From Streptococcus devriesei DSM 19639 (GTDB lineage: Bacteria; Bacillota; Bacilli; Lactobacillales; Streptococcaceae), in assembly GCF_000423725.1 (NCBI RefSeq), contig NZ_AUIN01000001.1:1-63907 (forward strand): 63,907 nt of DNA. Reading direction: 5' to 3'. Numbering within the stretch: the stretch's first letter is position 1; every line of letters begins with the position of its first letter. The notes beneath the pieces are model-generated. The model was not told the origin of the DNA and searched no databases. It worked only from the letters and a program-made list of their open reading frames with translations. The translations under genes and the position numbers were made by a program. This document shows, piece after piece, positions 1 through 8,428 of the stretch.

Positions 1-59
1 GGTCTTGAAAACCGTCAGGCGTGTAAAAGCGTGCGTGGGTTCGAATCCCACATCCTCCT
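1..59 (+). tRNA. tRNA-Ser(UGA), 5' part outside window
   Basis: Only the 3' part is present. The anticodon loop CTTGAAA puts anticodon TGA at positions 6-8. A long variable arm typical of serine tRNAs follows, then the T arm GTGGGTTCGAATCCCAC (35-51) and the 3' acceptor strand ATCCTCC (52-58). It reads UCA codons. It opens a cluster of six tRNAs that ends at 605, the usual continuation of a streptococcal rrn operon. Confidence 0.9.
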
Positions 60-70
60 TAAGTCATGAA

Positions 71-159
71 GACGTTAAGAAAATCCGTATAAAAGTAGGG
101 AACTGACGCAGCGTGGTTAGCACGCAAGGAAGTTTATCTTTTTTACTAGGATTTTAGTC
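71..159 (+). repeat. Hairpin element family C, copy 1 (between tRNA genes)
   Basis: The outer stem pairs GAC..AAAATCC (71-86) with GGATTTTAGTC (149-159). The inner hairpin is GCGTG/CACGC (111-115/121-125). On the 5' side lies the family sequence TAAAAGTAGG and on the 3' side TTTATCTTTTTTAC. The same two conserved strands with different stems occur at 12985-13072, 53809-53897, 53921-54007, 54559-54649 and, reversed, 54701-54828. No coding potential is seen. Here it separates the serine and initiator tRNAs. Confidence 0.75.
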
Positions 160-178
160 TGAATACTGTTATTATTGT

Positions 179-252
<74 letters not shown>

Positions 253-258
253 TAGGAA

Positions 259-331
259 GGCTCGGTAGCTCAGTTGGTAGAGCAATGGATTGAAGCTCCA
301 TGTGTCGGCGGTTCGATTCCGTCTCGCGCCA
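259..331 (+). tRNA. tRNA-Phe(GAA)
   Basis: 73-nt cloverleaf; anticodon loop ATTGAAG with anticodon GAA, D arm AGCTCAGTTGGTAGAGC, T arm with GGTTCGATTCC. The acceptor stem has one T-C mismatch at the fourth pair. It starts seven bases after the initiator tRNA ends, so the two are surely co-transcribed. No CCA is encoded. Confidence 0.93.
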
Positions 332-336
332 TTTTA

Positions 337-407
337 GCGGGTGTAGTTTAGTGGTAAAACTACAGCCTTCCAAGCTGTTGTCGCGAGTTCGATTCTCGTC
401 ACCCGCT
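337..407 (+). tRNA. tRNA-Gly(UCC)
   Basis: 71-nt tRNA with acceptor GCGGGTG/CACCCGC, short D loop (TAGTTTAGTGGTAAAACTA) and anticodon loop CTTCCAA giving anticodon TCC. It reads GGA and GGG codons. It lies five bases after tRNA-Phe in the same cluster. Confidence 0.95.
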
Positions 408-434
408 TTTATAGTATAGCCAAGCAATAAGCTT

Positions 435-508
<74 letters not shown>

Positions 509-517
509 TATATATTT

Positions 518-605
518 GGAGAATTACTCAAGAGGCTGAAGAGGACGGTTTGCTAAATCGTTAGGTCGGGAAACTGGCGCGGGGGTTCGAATCCCCCATT
601 CTCCG
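518..605 (+). tRNA. tRNA-Ser(GCU)
   Basis: 88-nt class II tRNA with acceptor GGAGAAT/ATTCTCC and discriminator G at 605. Anticodon loop TTGCTAA gives anticodon GCT, and the long variable arm (GGTCGGGAAACTGGC) marks a serine tRNA. It reads AGU and AGC. It is the last tRNA of the cluster and is followed at once by a terminator. Confidence 0.95.
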
Positions 606-610
606 TAGTT

Positions 611-644
611 AAACGAGATTATCTGTTGATATCTCGTTTTATTT
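611..644 (+). terminator. Intrinsic terminator of the tRNA cluster
   Basis: Inverted repeat AAACGAGAT / ATATCTCGTTT followed by TTATTTAT, six bases after the last tRNA. It separates the tRNA transcript from mreC. Confidence 0.85.
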
Positions 645-668
645 ATAGCTTGTGTGCGGGTGGTTAAA

Positions 669-1487
669 ATGAAAAAAATTAGATTATCGCGTTTTATTGT
701 TCTTGTTGTTACGGCGCTGCTGGCAATTTCAATAGGACTTTTTTTTATTTTTCAAGATTCTATTGTCATAAAATCAGTGTCTAAACCAGTCAATACTGCA
801 GTTTCCAGCGTTGATAAAATTCTAAATTTACCGTTTCAATTGATCGATGGCACGAAACAGCTATTTAATGCGAATTCGGAGAATAAATCATTAAAGCGCA
901 AAGTAGAACAATTCGAAGGGCAGCAAGGTGAGATCGAAAAACTAAAAGAAGAAAATACGGCACTTCGGAAAACCTTAAAAATTAAAAAATCTTTTCCGGA
1001 TCAAACAGTCCTGTCTTCTAAAGTTATCGTTCGATCACCTGTCTCTTGGCTGGACGTTCTGACTATAGATTTAGGGGAAAAGGACGGAGTTACTAAGAAC
1101 ATGCTGGCTCTTTCCAATGGCAGTTTAATTGGAAAAGTTGCTCAGATAACCGCCAGTTCGAGTTCTGTAAAGTTGCTTTCCAATACCAAGAATATCGATG
1201 AGATTCCTGTTAAAATTGCTGCTAAAAAAGGAGATGTTTTTGGTATTTTAACGCATTATGACAGCGAATCCGGGACCTTTGAAATCACACAGCTGACTTC
1301 CTCTCTTAAAGTTCAAAAGGGAGATATTGTTACAACCAGTGGCTTGGACGGTCAGAGCACAGAAGGCATTTCTGTTGGCAAAGTTGTTTCTGAAGAAGAT
1401 AACTCCAACAATCTTTCGCGAAAAATTATTGTCAAACCAGCGATTGATTTATCAGATATTTCCCACGTAACCTTGGTAGGTGATTAA
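669..1487 (+). CDS. mreC: Rod shape-determining protein MreC
   Basis: MreC is a bitopic membrane protein that links the elongation machinery (MreD, RodA, class B PBPs) to peripheral peptidoglycan synthesis. The 272-residue product has one membrane segment near the N terminus (about residues 8-27, FIVLVVTALLAISIGLFFIF), a predicted coiled coil about residues 65-105, then the beta-rich periplasmic-type domain containing SPVSWLDVLTIDLGEKDGV and the late TTSGLDG motif. I place the start at ATG 669; an in-frame GTG at 654 would add five residues, but the purine-rich GGGTGG at 658-663 fits ATG better. mreD starts two bases after its stop. The order tRNAs-mreC-mreD-pcsB is usual in streptococci. Family assignment is firm. 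Confidence 0.93.
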   Translation: MKKIRLSRFIVLVVTALLAISIGLFFIFQDSIVIKSVSKPVNTAVSSVDKILNLPFQLIDGTKQLFNANSENKSLKRKVEQFEGQQGEIEKLKEENTALRKTLKIKKSFPDQTVLSSKVIVRSPVSWLDVLTIDLGEKDGVTKNMLALSNGSLIGKVAQITASSSSVKLLSNTKNIDEIPVKIAAKKGDVFGILTHYDSESGTFEITQLTSSLKVQKGDIVTTSGLDGQSTEGISVGKVVSEEDNSNNLSRKIIVKPAIDLSDISHVTLVGD

Positions 1488-1489
1488 CC

Positions 1490-2011
1490 ATGTCTGTCTT
1501 TAAAAATAAACCGTTTGCTATTTTATTAGCTTTTCTCCTCTTGCTTTTGGATGGGCACCTGTCATTATTATCACGGAGCCTGTTCCATAATCAGTTTATT
1601 GTTTCCAGCCATCTCTTGATTCTTTTCTTCTTATTTTATACCATTATTTTTAATCCTTATTTTGTCTTTATCTTGGCCTTTCTTTTAGGGATTATCTATG
1701 ATTTTTACTACTTGGGAATCTATAATTTTGGAATTGCAACACTGCTGTTCCCGCTGATAGCGGTCATTATGATTAAAATCTGGAAGCACATCAGCAGCGA
1801 GAGACCGCTATCGCGTTTCTTAATTTTCTTTATTCTGATTTTCTTCCTTGATTTTAGCAGTATTGCTATAGCCTATTTTTATCAATTAACAGCTTATCCG
1901 TTAAATGATTTTGTTACTTATAACTTAGCACCATCCTTGATTTTCAATATAATTGCTTTTCTTTTATTGCAAAAACTCTTAGAGAAAACCTATCTTGAAA
2001 GGCGCCATTAA
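1490..2011 (+). CDS. mreD: Rod shape-determining protein MreD
   Basis: A 173-residue, very hydrophobic protein with about five membrane segments (for example PFAILLAFLLLLLDG at the start, ILFFLFYTIIFNPYFVFILAFLLGIIYDF in the middle). Size and topology fit MreD, the membrane partner of MreC in the elongation complex. Positive residues cluster near both ends. It starts two bases after mreC ends and is presumably translationally coupled to it. Sequence conservation in MreD is low, so the call rests on length, topology and position as much as on motifs. Confidence 0.88.
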   Translation: MSVFKNKPFAILLAFLLLLLDGHLSLLSRSLFHNQFIVSSHLLILFFLFYTIIFNPYFVFILAFLLGIIYDFYYLGIYNFGIATLLFPLIAVIMIKIWKHISSERPLSRFLIFFILIFFLDFSSIAIAYFYQLTAYPLNDFVTYNLAPSLIFNIIAFLLLQKLLEKTYLERRH

Positions 2012-2028
2012 AGCTTTTTAAATAAAAA

Positions 2029-2072
2029 TGTAATAATGCCGTAATATATAAAGCGGCTTTTTTTGATATAAT
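2029..2072 (+). promoter_or_regulatory. WalR(VicR)-type box and extended -10 of pcsB
   Basis: TGTAAT (2029-2034), five bases, then CGTAAT (2040-2045) matches the WalR/VicR consensus of two TGTWAH half-sites spaced by five, with one mismatch (C for the second T). The extended -10 TGATATAAT ends at 2072. pcsB/gbpB is an established WalRK target in streptococci. Binding here is inferred from the sequence only. Confidence 0.72.
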
Positions 2073-2107
2073 AATAGAGTCTTATCGAAAAAGGAGTTAT
2101 ATTTGTA

Positions 2108-3445
2108 ATGAAAAAAAGAATTTTATCTGCAGTTTTAGTTAGTGGTGTGACACTTAGCTCTGCGACAGTGTTGTCATCTGTAAGTGCTGATGATTTTGAT
2201 TCACAAATTGCGTCGCAAGATGCTAAAATTAACAATTTAAATGCTCAACAGCAAGCAGCACAAACACAAGTCAATACTATTCAGGGACAAGTTAGTGCTT
2301 TGCAGACACAGCAAGCACAATTACAAGCTGAAAACCAAAGACTTGAAGCTCAATCTGTTGTTTTAGGGAAAGAAATTCAAACTCTTTCAAATAAGATTGT
2401 TGCACGTAACGAATCTTTGAAAAAACAAGCTCGCAGTGCTCAAAAAAGCAATGCAGCGGCAAGCTATGTTAACGCTATTGTTAATTCAAAATCAGTTTCT
2501 GATGCTATTAACCGTGTTTCAGCTATCCGCGAAGTTGTTTCAGCAAATAAAAAAATGCTTAAGCAACAAGAGCAAGATAAAGCAGCTGTTGAACAAAAAC
2601 AACAGCAAAACCAAGCAGCTATTAATACCGTTGCAGCTAACCAAGCAGTAATTGTTCAAAATACAAATGCTTTAACAACGCAAAAAGCACAATTGGAAGC
2701 AGCTCAATTAAACTTACAAGCTGAATTGTCAACTGCACAAAATCAAAAAGCTACTTTGGTTGCTCAAAAAGCAGCAGCTGAAGAAGCAGCTCGTCAGGCT
2801 GCAGCAGCACAAGCAGCGGCTGAAGCTAAAGCAGCAGCCGAAGCTAAAGCTTTACAAGAACAAGCACAACAGCAAGCAGCAGCTAATCAACAAACTCAAG
2901 AAGCACAGCAGCCAGCTACTGATGCGAATGCTCAATCTAACAATCAAGCACAAGCTTCACAAGAACAAGCAGCTCCAGCGGCACAAGCTAGTGAATCTGC
3001 AGCACAGCAAGCGGCTCCAGCAGCTAATAATACCAATGCTGCAGCAGCACAACAAAGTGCAGCGCAAGCACAGCAACCAGCAGCAAGTACTACAACTGCA
3101 GCTCCGGCAGCGGCAGCATCTAATACTTCTTCTGCAAACACATATCCAGTTGGTCAATGTACTTGGGGTGTTAAATCACTTGCTCCTTGGGTTGGTAATT
3201 ACTGGGGTAATGGCGGCCAATGGGCAGCTAGTGCAGCATCAGCAGGATTCAGAGTTGGTTCTACACCTACAGCCGGCGCTGTAGCAGTATGGAATGACGG
3301 CGGTTATGGACACGTTGCTTACGTTACAGGTGTTCAAGGCGGTCAAATTCAAGTTCAAGAAGCTAATTATAATGGTAACCAATCTATCGGTAACTACCGT
3401 GGATGGTTCAATCCAGGAAGTGTAAGCTACATCTATCCACACTAA
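2108..3445 (+). CDS. pcsB: Secreted peptidoglycan hydrolase PcsB/GbpB
   Basis: 445-residue exported protein needed for septal peptidoglycan splitting; in S. mutans the orthologue is called glucan-binding protein B. Seen here: signal peptide about 1-27 (cleavage near VSA-DD), a long Gln/Ala-rich coiled coil about 30-225, a low-complexity Ala/Gln linker about 226-335, and a C-terminal CHAP domain from about 340. The CHAP catalytic cysteine is Cys351 (QCTWGVK) and the histidine His402 (GYGHVAYV). In known systems the coiled coil contacts FtsEX, which activates the enzyme. It has its own promoter with a WalR-like box and a terminator, so it is monocistronic. The start has the SD AAAGGAG seven to eight bases upstream of GTAATG. 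Confidence 0.95.
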   Translation: MKKRILSAVLVSGVTLSSATVLSSVSADDFDSQIASQDAKINNLNAQQQAAQTQVNTIQGQVSALQTQQAQLQAENQRLEAQSVVLGKEIQTLSNKIVARNESLKKQARSAQKSNAAASYVNAIVNSKSVSDAINRVSAIREVVSANKKMLKQQEQDKAAVEQKQQQNQAAINTVAANQAVIVQNTNALTTQKAQLEAAQLNLQAELSTAQNQKATLVAQKAAAEEAARQAAAAQAAAEAKAAAEAKALQEQAQQQAAANQQTQEAQQPATDANAQSNNQAQASQEQAAPAAQASESAAQQAAPAANNTNAAAAQQSAAQAQQPAASTTTAAPAAAASNTSSANTYPVGQCTWGVKSLAPWVGNYWGNGGQWAASAASAGFRVGSTPTAGAVAVWNDGGYGHVAYVTGVQGGQIQVQEANYNGNQSIGNYRGWFNPGSVSYIYPH

Positions 3446-3455
3446 AAAGTTATGT

Positions 3456-3490
3456 AAAAAGATAAGATACGTCTTATCTTTTTCTTTTTT
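3456..3490 (+). terminator. Intrinsic terminator of pcsB
   Basis: Stem AAAAAGATAAGA / TCTTATCTTTTT with loop TACG, followed by CTTTTTT. It lies 11 bases after the pcsB stop. Confidence 0.9.
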
Positions 3491-3571
3491 CTCAAAATAT
3501 CCTCGTAAATCTAATTGAAAAATTGCCTTAAAAACGTTAAAATGGAAAGGGATTAAAACTTTGGAGGAATT

Positions 3572-4540
3572 ATGTCGTATTCTAATTTAAAATTGTTTGC
3601 TCTGTCTTCAAACAAAGAATTAGCAGAAAAAGTAGCCAAAACGATCGGAATCAGTCTTGGAAAATCAACTGTCCGTCAATTTTCTGATGGTGAAATTCAG
3701 GTTAATATTGAAGAATCTATTCGCGGGAAACATGTTTTTATTTTACAGTCAACCAGCTCACCTGTTAATTACCACTTAATGGAAATTTTAATTATGGTTG
3801 ATGCTCTGAAACGTGCCAGTGCTGAAACGATCAGTGTTGTCATGCCTTACTACGGTTATGCCCGCCAAGACCGAAAAGCCCGTGCTCGCGAACCAATCAC
3901 CTCCAAGTTAGTAGCCAATATGCTTGCAGTAGCAGGTGTTGACCGTCTTTTGACCGTTGATTTGCATGCTGCTCAAATTCAAGGATTCTTTGATATTCCT
4001 GTCGATCACTTGATGGGAGCACCTTTGATTGCTGATTATTTTGTCCGTCGCGGTATGTGCGGCAGTGATTATGTTGTTGTCAGTCCTGATCATGGCGGCG
4101 TTACGCGTGCCCGTAAGCTGGCTCAATTCCTCCAAACGCCGATTGCTATTATTGATAAGCGGCGAAATGTTAATAAAATGAATACCAGTGAAGTGATGAA
4201 TATTATTGGTCATGTTTCCGGGAAAACCTGTATTTTAATCGATGATATGATTGATACGGCAGGAACCATTGCCCACGCTGCGGATGCTCTTGCTGAAGCC
4301 GGAGCAACAGCGGTCTATGCTTCTTGTACCCACCCTGTGCTGTCAGGGCCTGCTTTAGATAATATTCAGAATTCTGCGATTGAAAAGCTGGTTGTTTTAG
4401 ATACTATTGATTTACCGCAGGAACGTTTGATTGATAAGATTGAGCAAATTTCGATTGCAGATCTCATTTCTGAAGCCATCATCCGTGTGCATGAAAAACG
4501 TCCGCTTTCACCTCTGTTTGAATTTACTTATCCACAATAA
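3572..4540 (+). CDS. prs: Ribose-phosphate pyrophosphokinase
   Basis: Makes PRPP from ribose 5-phosphate and ATP, the common precursor of purine, pyrimidine, histidine and tryptophan synthesis, and feeds the pur cluster downstream. 322 residues, usual for class I enzymes. Visible motifs: the ATP-contact segment [16 protein letters not shown] (about 93-108), [12 protein letters not shown] (about 129-140), the PDHGG loop (about 172) and the PRPP-binding loop [12 protein letters not shown] (about 219-230). The SD GGAGG lies just upstream of ATG 3572. The gene is followed by a palindrome that acts as its terminator and that has been duplicated by an inserted element. Confidence 0.96.
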   Translation: MSYSNLKLFALSSNKELAEKVAKTIGISLGKSTVRQFSDGEIQVNIEESIRGKHVFILQSTSSPVNYHLMEILIMVDALKRASAETISVVMPYYGYARQDRKARAREPITSKLVANMLAVAGVDRLLTVDLHAAQIQGFFDIPVDHLMGAPLIADYFVRRGMCGSDYVVVSPDHGGVTRARKLAQFLQTPIAIIDKRRNVNKMNTSEVMNIIGHVSGKTCILIDDMIDTAGTIAHAADALAEAGATAVYASCTHPVLSGPALDNIQNSAIEKLVVLDTIDLPQERLIDKIEQISIADLISEAIIRVHEKRPLSPLFEFTYPQ

Positions 4541-4545
4541 AAGAA

Positions 4546-4565
4546 GAATCGCTGTAAAGCGATTT
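4546..4565 (+). terminator. Terminator palindrome after prs, left copy of a target duplication
   Basis: GAATCGCTGTAAAGCGATTT, a stem AATCGCT/AGCGATT with short loop, six bases after the prs stop. The identical 20 bases recur at 4945-4964 on the far side of the inserted element. The right copy is followed by TTTTAT and so keeps the T tract; the left copy is followed by CAGACTG. Confidence 0.85.
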
Positions 4566-4944
4566 CAGACTGAAGAAAAAGTCTATTTTCTCAAAAAGTA
4601 ATATTTTGTTATGATACTTTCCTTAGGTAGCACGGACGGCAAAACCAAACGCCAAGGCTATAGCTCTTGACTAGGTTTTGCATTAGATTGCCGTTAGAAA
4701 TAGTATCGATTTCTAACGGCAATCGTCATAGCGACTTCCGTTGGAATTCCATACCTAAGATTTGAGCCTAGGTCTCAAAATCTCCGAGAAGCAGAAACTC
4801 AATGTTTCTGCCTCTTTTGCTACATCGGAAAGTATCAGGTTAGGCTTTGATCGTTTCTATATCATTTTACAAAAATGAAAAGTGATATTATTCTATGATG
4901 AAATTTTAGAGCGAATTTAGTTTTGGAAGTTTGTCTACAACCTG
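4566..4944 (+). mobile_element. Non-coding insertion element (family R, copy 1), palindrome-targeting
   Basis: 379-bp element without a significant ORF. Its ends form imperfect inverted repeats: CAGACTGAAGAAAAAGTC at the left against CAGGTTGTAGACAAACTT read inward from the right, with 13 of 18 positions equal. It is flanked by perfect 20-bp direct repeats, each itself a hairpin. It carries the structured core found also at 38888-39022, 16282-16415 and 30214-30346: P1 GATACTTTCC (4613-4622) with GGAAAGTATC (4827-4836), hairpins with TTTTGAG/CTCAAAA, and GGCAGAAAC-type stem-loops. Relative to the 38841-39129 copy it has 89 extra bases (about 4639-4727) holding two more hairpins (GCAAAACC/GGTTTTGC and TTGCCGTTAGAAA/TTTCTAACGGCAA). 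What moved it is not visible in the window. Confidence 0.75.
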
Positions 4945-4964
4945 GAATCGCTGTAAAGCGATTT
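4945..4964 (+). terminator. Terminator palindrome, right copy of the target duplication
   Basis: Second copy of GAATCGCTGTAAAGCGATTT, followed by TTTTATGG. This copy retains the uridine run and would be the original prs terminator tail. Confidence 0.8.
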
Positions 4965-5032
4965 TTTTATGGGGTGAAAAAGGCGATTTTTTGGTGTATA
5001 ATAATGATAATATATTTGTAAGGGGTGTTTTT

Positions 5033-6208
5033 ATGGATTTGAGCAAGCGTTTTAATAAGAATTTAGACCGAATTGAAGTTTCTATGATTCGTCAATTTGA
5101 TCAGTCGATTTCAGATATTCCGGGGGTTTTGAAATTAACTTTGGGAGAACCGGATTTTCCAACACCAGAACACATCAAGGAAGCTGCCAAAAAAGCCATT
5201 GATGCTGATAAAAGTCATTACACAGGCATGGCAGGGCTCTTGGAGCTGAGGCAGGCAGCCAGTGCTTTTGTCAAAGAAAAATATCATCTTAACTACAATC
5301 CGGATAATGAAATTTTAGTTACTATTGGTGCCACTGAAGCTCTCTCAGCTGCTTTAACAGCTATCATAGAACCTGGGGATAAGGTTCTTTTGCCGGCGCC
5401 TGCTTATCCCGGCTATGAGCCTATTGTCAATTTGGTTGGGGGAGATGTTGTTGAAATTGATACCAGAGCCAATGATTTTGTGCTGACGCCTGAAATGCTT
5501 GAAAAAGCCATCATAGACGAGGGAGCAGCCCTGAAAGCAGTTATTCTTAATTATCCTACTAATCCGACAGGTGTTACCTATTCACGTCAGCAAATAAAGG
5601 ATTTGGCTAGCGTCCTTAAAAAATACGATATTTTTGTTATCAGTGATGAAGTCTATGCGGAATTAACTTATACGGATGAAGCGCATGTTTCTATTGCGGA
5701 ATATTTACCGGAACAGACGATTCTTATATCTGGTCTGTCCAAATCACATGCTATGACCGGCTGGCGTTTAGGCTTGATTTTTGCACCGGCTCTTTTAACG
5801 GCGCAATTAATCAAGAGCCATCAATATTTGGTTACTGCAGCGACTACCAGTGTTCAGTATGCGGCCATCGAAGCTTTGGTAAATGGTAAAAATGATGCTT
5901 TGCCAATGAAAGCAGAATATATCAAGCGCAGAGACTATATCATTGAAAAAATGGAAGAAATGGGCTTTAAAATAATTAAACCTGACGGCGCTTTCTATAT
6001 CTTTGCTAAAATTCCTGTTGCCGAGGGTCAGGATTCCTTTAAATTTTTGCAGGATTTTGCCAGAGAAAAAGCAGTAGCCTTTATTCCGGGAGTTGCCTTT
6101 GGCAAGTACGGCGAAGGATACGTCAGAATTTCTTATGCAGCCAGCATGGAAACGATTAAAGAAGCCATGAAACGCTTGAAAGAATTTATGGAGCAGTATG
6201 CAGACTAA
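5033..6208 (+). CDS. PLP-dependent class I/II aminotransferase
   Basis: 391-residue fold-type I aminotransferase of the aspartate/aromatic family, acting on amino acids and 2-oxo acids in the cytosol. Visible: [12 protein letters not shown] near the N terminus, NYPTNPTG (substrate and cofactor contacts), SDEVYAEL, the Schiff-base lysine in [15 protein letters not shown], and the carboxylate-binding arginine in YVRISYA. A longer frame from 4931 has no RBS; ATG 5033 follows AAGGGG and a -10 TATAAT at 4997-5002, so I use it. Substrate (aromatic, aspartate or alanine) cannot be fixed from sequence. The recO start overlaps its last codons by 11 bases, so the two are coupled. Confidence 0.88.
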   Translation: MDLSKRFNKNLDRIEVSMIRQFDQSISDIPGVLKLTLGEPDFPTPEHIKEAAKKAIDADKSHYTGMAGLLELRQAASAFVKEKYHLNYNPDNEILVTIGATEALSAALTAIIEPGDKVLLPAPAYPGYEPIVNLVGGDVVEIDTRANDFVLTPEMLEKAIIDEGAALKAVILNYPTNPTGVTYSRQQIKDLASVLKKYDIFVISDEVYAELTYTDEAHVSIAEYLPEQTILISGLSKSHAMTGWRLGLIFAPALLTAQLIKSHQYLVTAATTSVQYAAIEALVNGKNDALPMKAEYIKRRDYIIEKMEEMGFKIIKPDGAFYIFAKIPVAEGQDSFKFLQDFAREKAVAFIPGVAFGKYGEGYVRISYAASMETIKEAMKRLKEFMEQYAD

Positions 6209-6962
6209 GGAAACCAGAGGCTTGGTGCTTTACAATCGTCATTTTCGTGAGAATGATAAGTTAGTTAAAATTTTTACGGAAAGTTCAGGCAAGCACATGT
6301 TTTTTGTACGCCATGCCGGTAATTCAAAGCTGTCTTCGGTTATTGAGCCGCTGACTGTGGCTAATTTCATCTTAAAGATTAATGATACAGGGCTTTCTTA
6401 TATAGAAGATTATAAGGAGGTCTCTCTTTTTAAGGAGATTAATGCTGATATCTATAAATTAGCCTATGCCAGCTACCTTGTTGCTTTGGCGGATGCCGCT
6501 ATTCCGGATGCCAGTTTTGATGCCAGTCTTTTTGCTTTTCTGGTTAAAACACTGGAGCTAATGAATGAGGGACTTGATTATGAAATCCTGACGAATATCT
6601 TTGAAATTCAGATTTTGGAACGTTTTGGTGTTCAGCTCAATTTCCATGAATGCTGTATTTGTCATCGTGTGGGGCTGGCTTTTGATTTTTCTCACCGTTA
6701 TTCCGGATTGCTGTGCCCCGAACATTATGAAAAAGATGAGCATCGCAGTCACTTAGATCCCAATGTGCCTTATTTGCTGGATCGTTTTCAGTCTCTGCGT
6801 TTTGAGGATTTACAAACAATTTCGGTGAAAGCTGATATGAAAAAGAAGCTTCGGACATTTATTGATGGTCTTTATGAAGATTATGTGGGCCTTCATTTAA
6901 AAAGCAAGAAATTTATTGATGATTTGGATAAATGGGGCAGCGTGATGAAAAATGATGACTAA
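6198..6962 (+). CDS. recO: DNA repair protein RecO
   Basis: RecO works with RecF and RecR to load RecA on SSB-coated single strands and to anneal strands. The 254-residue product has the N-terminal OB fold ([21 protein letters not shown]) and a C-terminal helical part with a four-cysteine zinc-type motif, CCICH...CPEH (about residues 152-177). Length is normal. ATG 6198 lies inside the end of the aminotransferase gene. Position before plsX is the standard streptococcal order. Confidence 0.94.
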   Translation: MQTKETRGLVLYNRHFRENDKLVKIFTESSGKHMFFVRHAGNSKLSSVIEPLTVANFILKINDTGLSYIEDYKEVSLFKEINADIYKLAYASYLVALADAAIPDASFDASLFAFLVKTLELMNEGLDYEILTNIFEIQILERFGVQLNFHECCICHRVGLAFDFSHRYSGLLCPEHYEKDEHRSHLDPNVPYLLDRFQSLRFEDLQTISVKADMKKKLRTFIDGLYEDYVGLHLKSKKFIDDLDKWGSVMKNDD

Positions 6963-7062
6963 GAGATAAGGTCTGTTTAGATTATTTGTTATTTTTTTGT
7001 AACGTTTAAAGCCCTTTTGTTCATGGTATAATTAAGGATAATTGTAAAAAAAGGAAATAAGA

Positions 7063-8061
7063 ATGAAAAAAATTGCAGTTGATGCTATGGGGGGAGATAA
7101 TGCACCTCAGGCTATTATTGAAGGTGTTAACCAAGCTTTAGCAGAGTTTTCAGATATTGAAATTCAGCTCTACGGAGACCAAAGTAAGATTAAACCTTAC
7201 CTTCAGACTAATGAGCGCGTCACTATTATTCATACTGATGAAAAGATTGATTCGGATGACGAGCCAGCCAAGGCTGTCCGTAAGAAGAAACAGGCTTCTA
7301 TGATTTTAGGAGCGCAGGCAGTTAAAGATGGTAAAGCTGACGCTGTACTTTCTGCAGGAAATACAGGAGCCTTGCTTGCAGCCGGTCTTTTTGTTGTCGG
7401 CCGTATCAAAAATATTGATCGTCCGGGTCTCATGTCCACGCTGCCGACAGTTAATGGTCAGGGATTTGATATGCTTGATTTGGGAGCCAATGCTGAAAAT
7501 ACAGCCCGCCATCTGCATCAATATGCTATTTTAGGATCTTTTTATGCGCAAAATGTCCGCGGCCTTGCTAATCCGCGTATTGGTCTGCTCAATAATGGTA
7601 CGGAATCAACCAAGGGAGATTCACTGCGCAAGGAGGCTTTTGAGCTTTTATCAGCTGATCAGTCGCTTAATTTTATCGGAAATGTTGAAGCGCGGGATTT
7701 GATGAATGGTGCTGCTGATGTTGTTGTTGCCGATGGTTTCACGGGAAATGCGGTCTTGAAAGCTATTGAAGGAACAGCACTTGGTATTATGGGACAGCTG
7801 AAAACGTCTATTAAAAAAGGCGGTCTTAGAGCAAAATTGGGAGCCTTTTTACTGAAAAACAGTCTTTATGATTTGAAGGATAATTTGGATTATTCAGGTG
7901 CCGGCGGTGCAGTTCTTTTTGGACTTAAAGCACCGGTTGTTAAGTGCCATGGCGCAAGTGATGCTAAGTCTGTTTATTACACGATAAAGCAGATACGCAC
8001 AATGCTTGAAACCGATGTTGTGGGACAATTAGTGGGAGAATTTTCTAAAAAGGGGGATTAG
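7063..8061 (+). CDS. plsX: Phosphate acyltransferase PlsX
   Basis: Converts acyl-ACP to acyl-phosphate, the donor for PlsY at the start of phospholipid synthesis; peripheral membrane enzyme. 332 residues with the family start [30 protein letters not shown] and [18 protein letters not shown], and a C-terminal [22 protein letters not shown]. The SD AAGGAAA precedes ATG 7063. A -10 like TATAAT lies at 7026-7031 (ATGGTATAATTA). acpP begins one base after its stop, so the donor protein gene is coupled to it. Confidence 0.96.
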   Translation: MKKIAVDAMGGDNAPQAIIEGVNQALAEFSDIEIQLYGDQSKIKPYLQTNERVTIIHTDEKIDSDDEPAKAVRKKKQASMILGAQAVKDGKADAVLSAGNTGALLAAGLFVVGRIKNIDRPGLMSTLPTVNGQGFDMLDLGANAENTARHLHQYAILGSFYAQNVRGLANPRIGLLNNGTESTKGDSLRKEAFELLSADQSLNFIGNVEARDLMNGAADVVVADGFTGNAVLKAIEGTALGIMGQLKTSIKKGGLRAKLGAFLLKNSLYDLKDNLDYSGAGGAVLFGLKAPVVKCHGASDAKSVYYTIKQIRTMLETDVVGQLVGEFSKKGD

Positions 8062-8062
8062 A

Positions 8063-8308
8063 ATGACTAATAGCGAGATTTTTGCAAAACTTTCTGCTCT
8101 GATTAAGGAACAGCTGCACGATGAGAAACTAGAGGTAACCAAAGAGACTGCTTTTAATGATGATCTGGGAGTGGATTCGATTGCTCTCGTGGAGTTTATC
8201 ATTACCTTAGAAGATGAATTTGATCTTGATATTCCTGATGAAGATGTGGAAGATATCCAAACGATGGGAGAATTGGCAGATTACCTTGAACAAAGATTTA
8301 AAAAATAA
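8063..8308 (+). CDS. acpP: Acyl carrier protein
   Basis: 81-residue acidic carrier protein. The phosphopantetheine attachment site is Ser39 in LGVDSIALVEFI. Four-helix ACP pattern, length normal. It carries acyl chains for lipid synthesis, and coupling to plsX suggests it serves phospholipid acyl transfer; streptococci usually have a second acp in the fab cluster. It ends 10 bases before a hairpin that is both terminator-like and PurR-box-like. Confidence 0.93.
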   Translation: MTNSEIFAKLSALIKEQLHDEKLEVTKETAFNDDLGVDSIALVEFIITLEDEFDLDIPDEDVEDIQTMGELADYLEQRFKK

Positions 8309-8339
8309 AATCGTTCGTAAATAACGAACGATTTTATTT
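8307..8339 (+). terminator. acpP terminator that also forms an inverted pair of PurR boxes
   Basis: Perfect stem AAATCGTTCGT (8308-8318) / ACGAACGATTT (8324-8334), loop AAATA, then TATTTTT. Each arm contains the CGAAC core of the Gram-positive PurBox (consensus about AWWWCCGAACWWT): one in each orientation. It lies about 60 bases upstream of the purC promoter, the distance range used by PurR operators. The dual role is inferred. Confidence 0.75.
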
Positions 8340-8366
8340 TTGTTATGTAACAAAGTTTGTTAAATC

Positions 8367-8395
8367 TTGAATTATAGGATTTCGTGTGTTAAAAT
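8367..8395 (+). promoter_or_regulatory. purC promoter
   Basis: TTGAAT (8367-8372), 17-base spacer, TAAAAT (8390-8395), about 33 bases before the purC start. It presumably drives purC through purH, as no clear terminator is seen before 17993. Confidence 0.65.
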
Positions 8396-8428
8396 CTAAA
8401 GTAGAATATATGAAAGGCGAACGATTTA

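Noticed and set aside
2760..3284. Overlapping long frames in the Ala/Gln-rich part of pcsB
   Set aside because: Low-complexity GCA/CAA codons leave other frames open; they have no RBS or family features.
4566..4944. Group II intron inserted at a terminator
   Set aside because: Bacterial class C introns do insert by terminators, but the element lacks domain V-like sequence and the typical 5' end, and introns do not duplicate the target hairpin.
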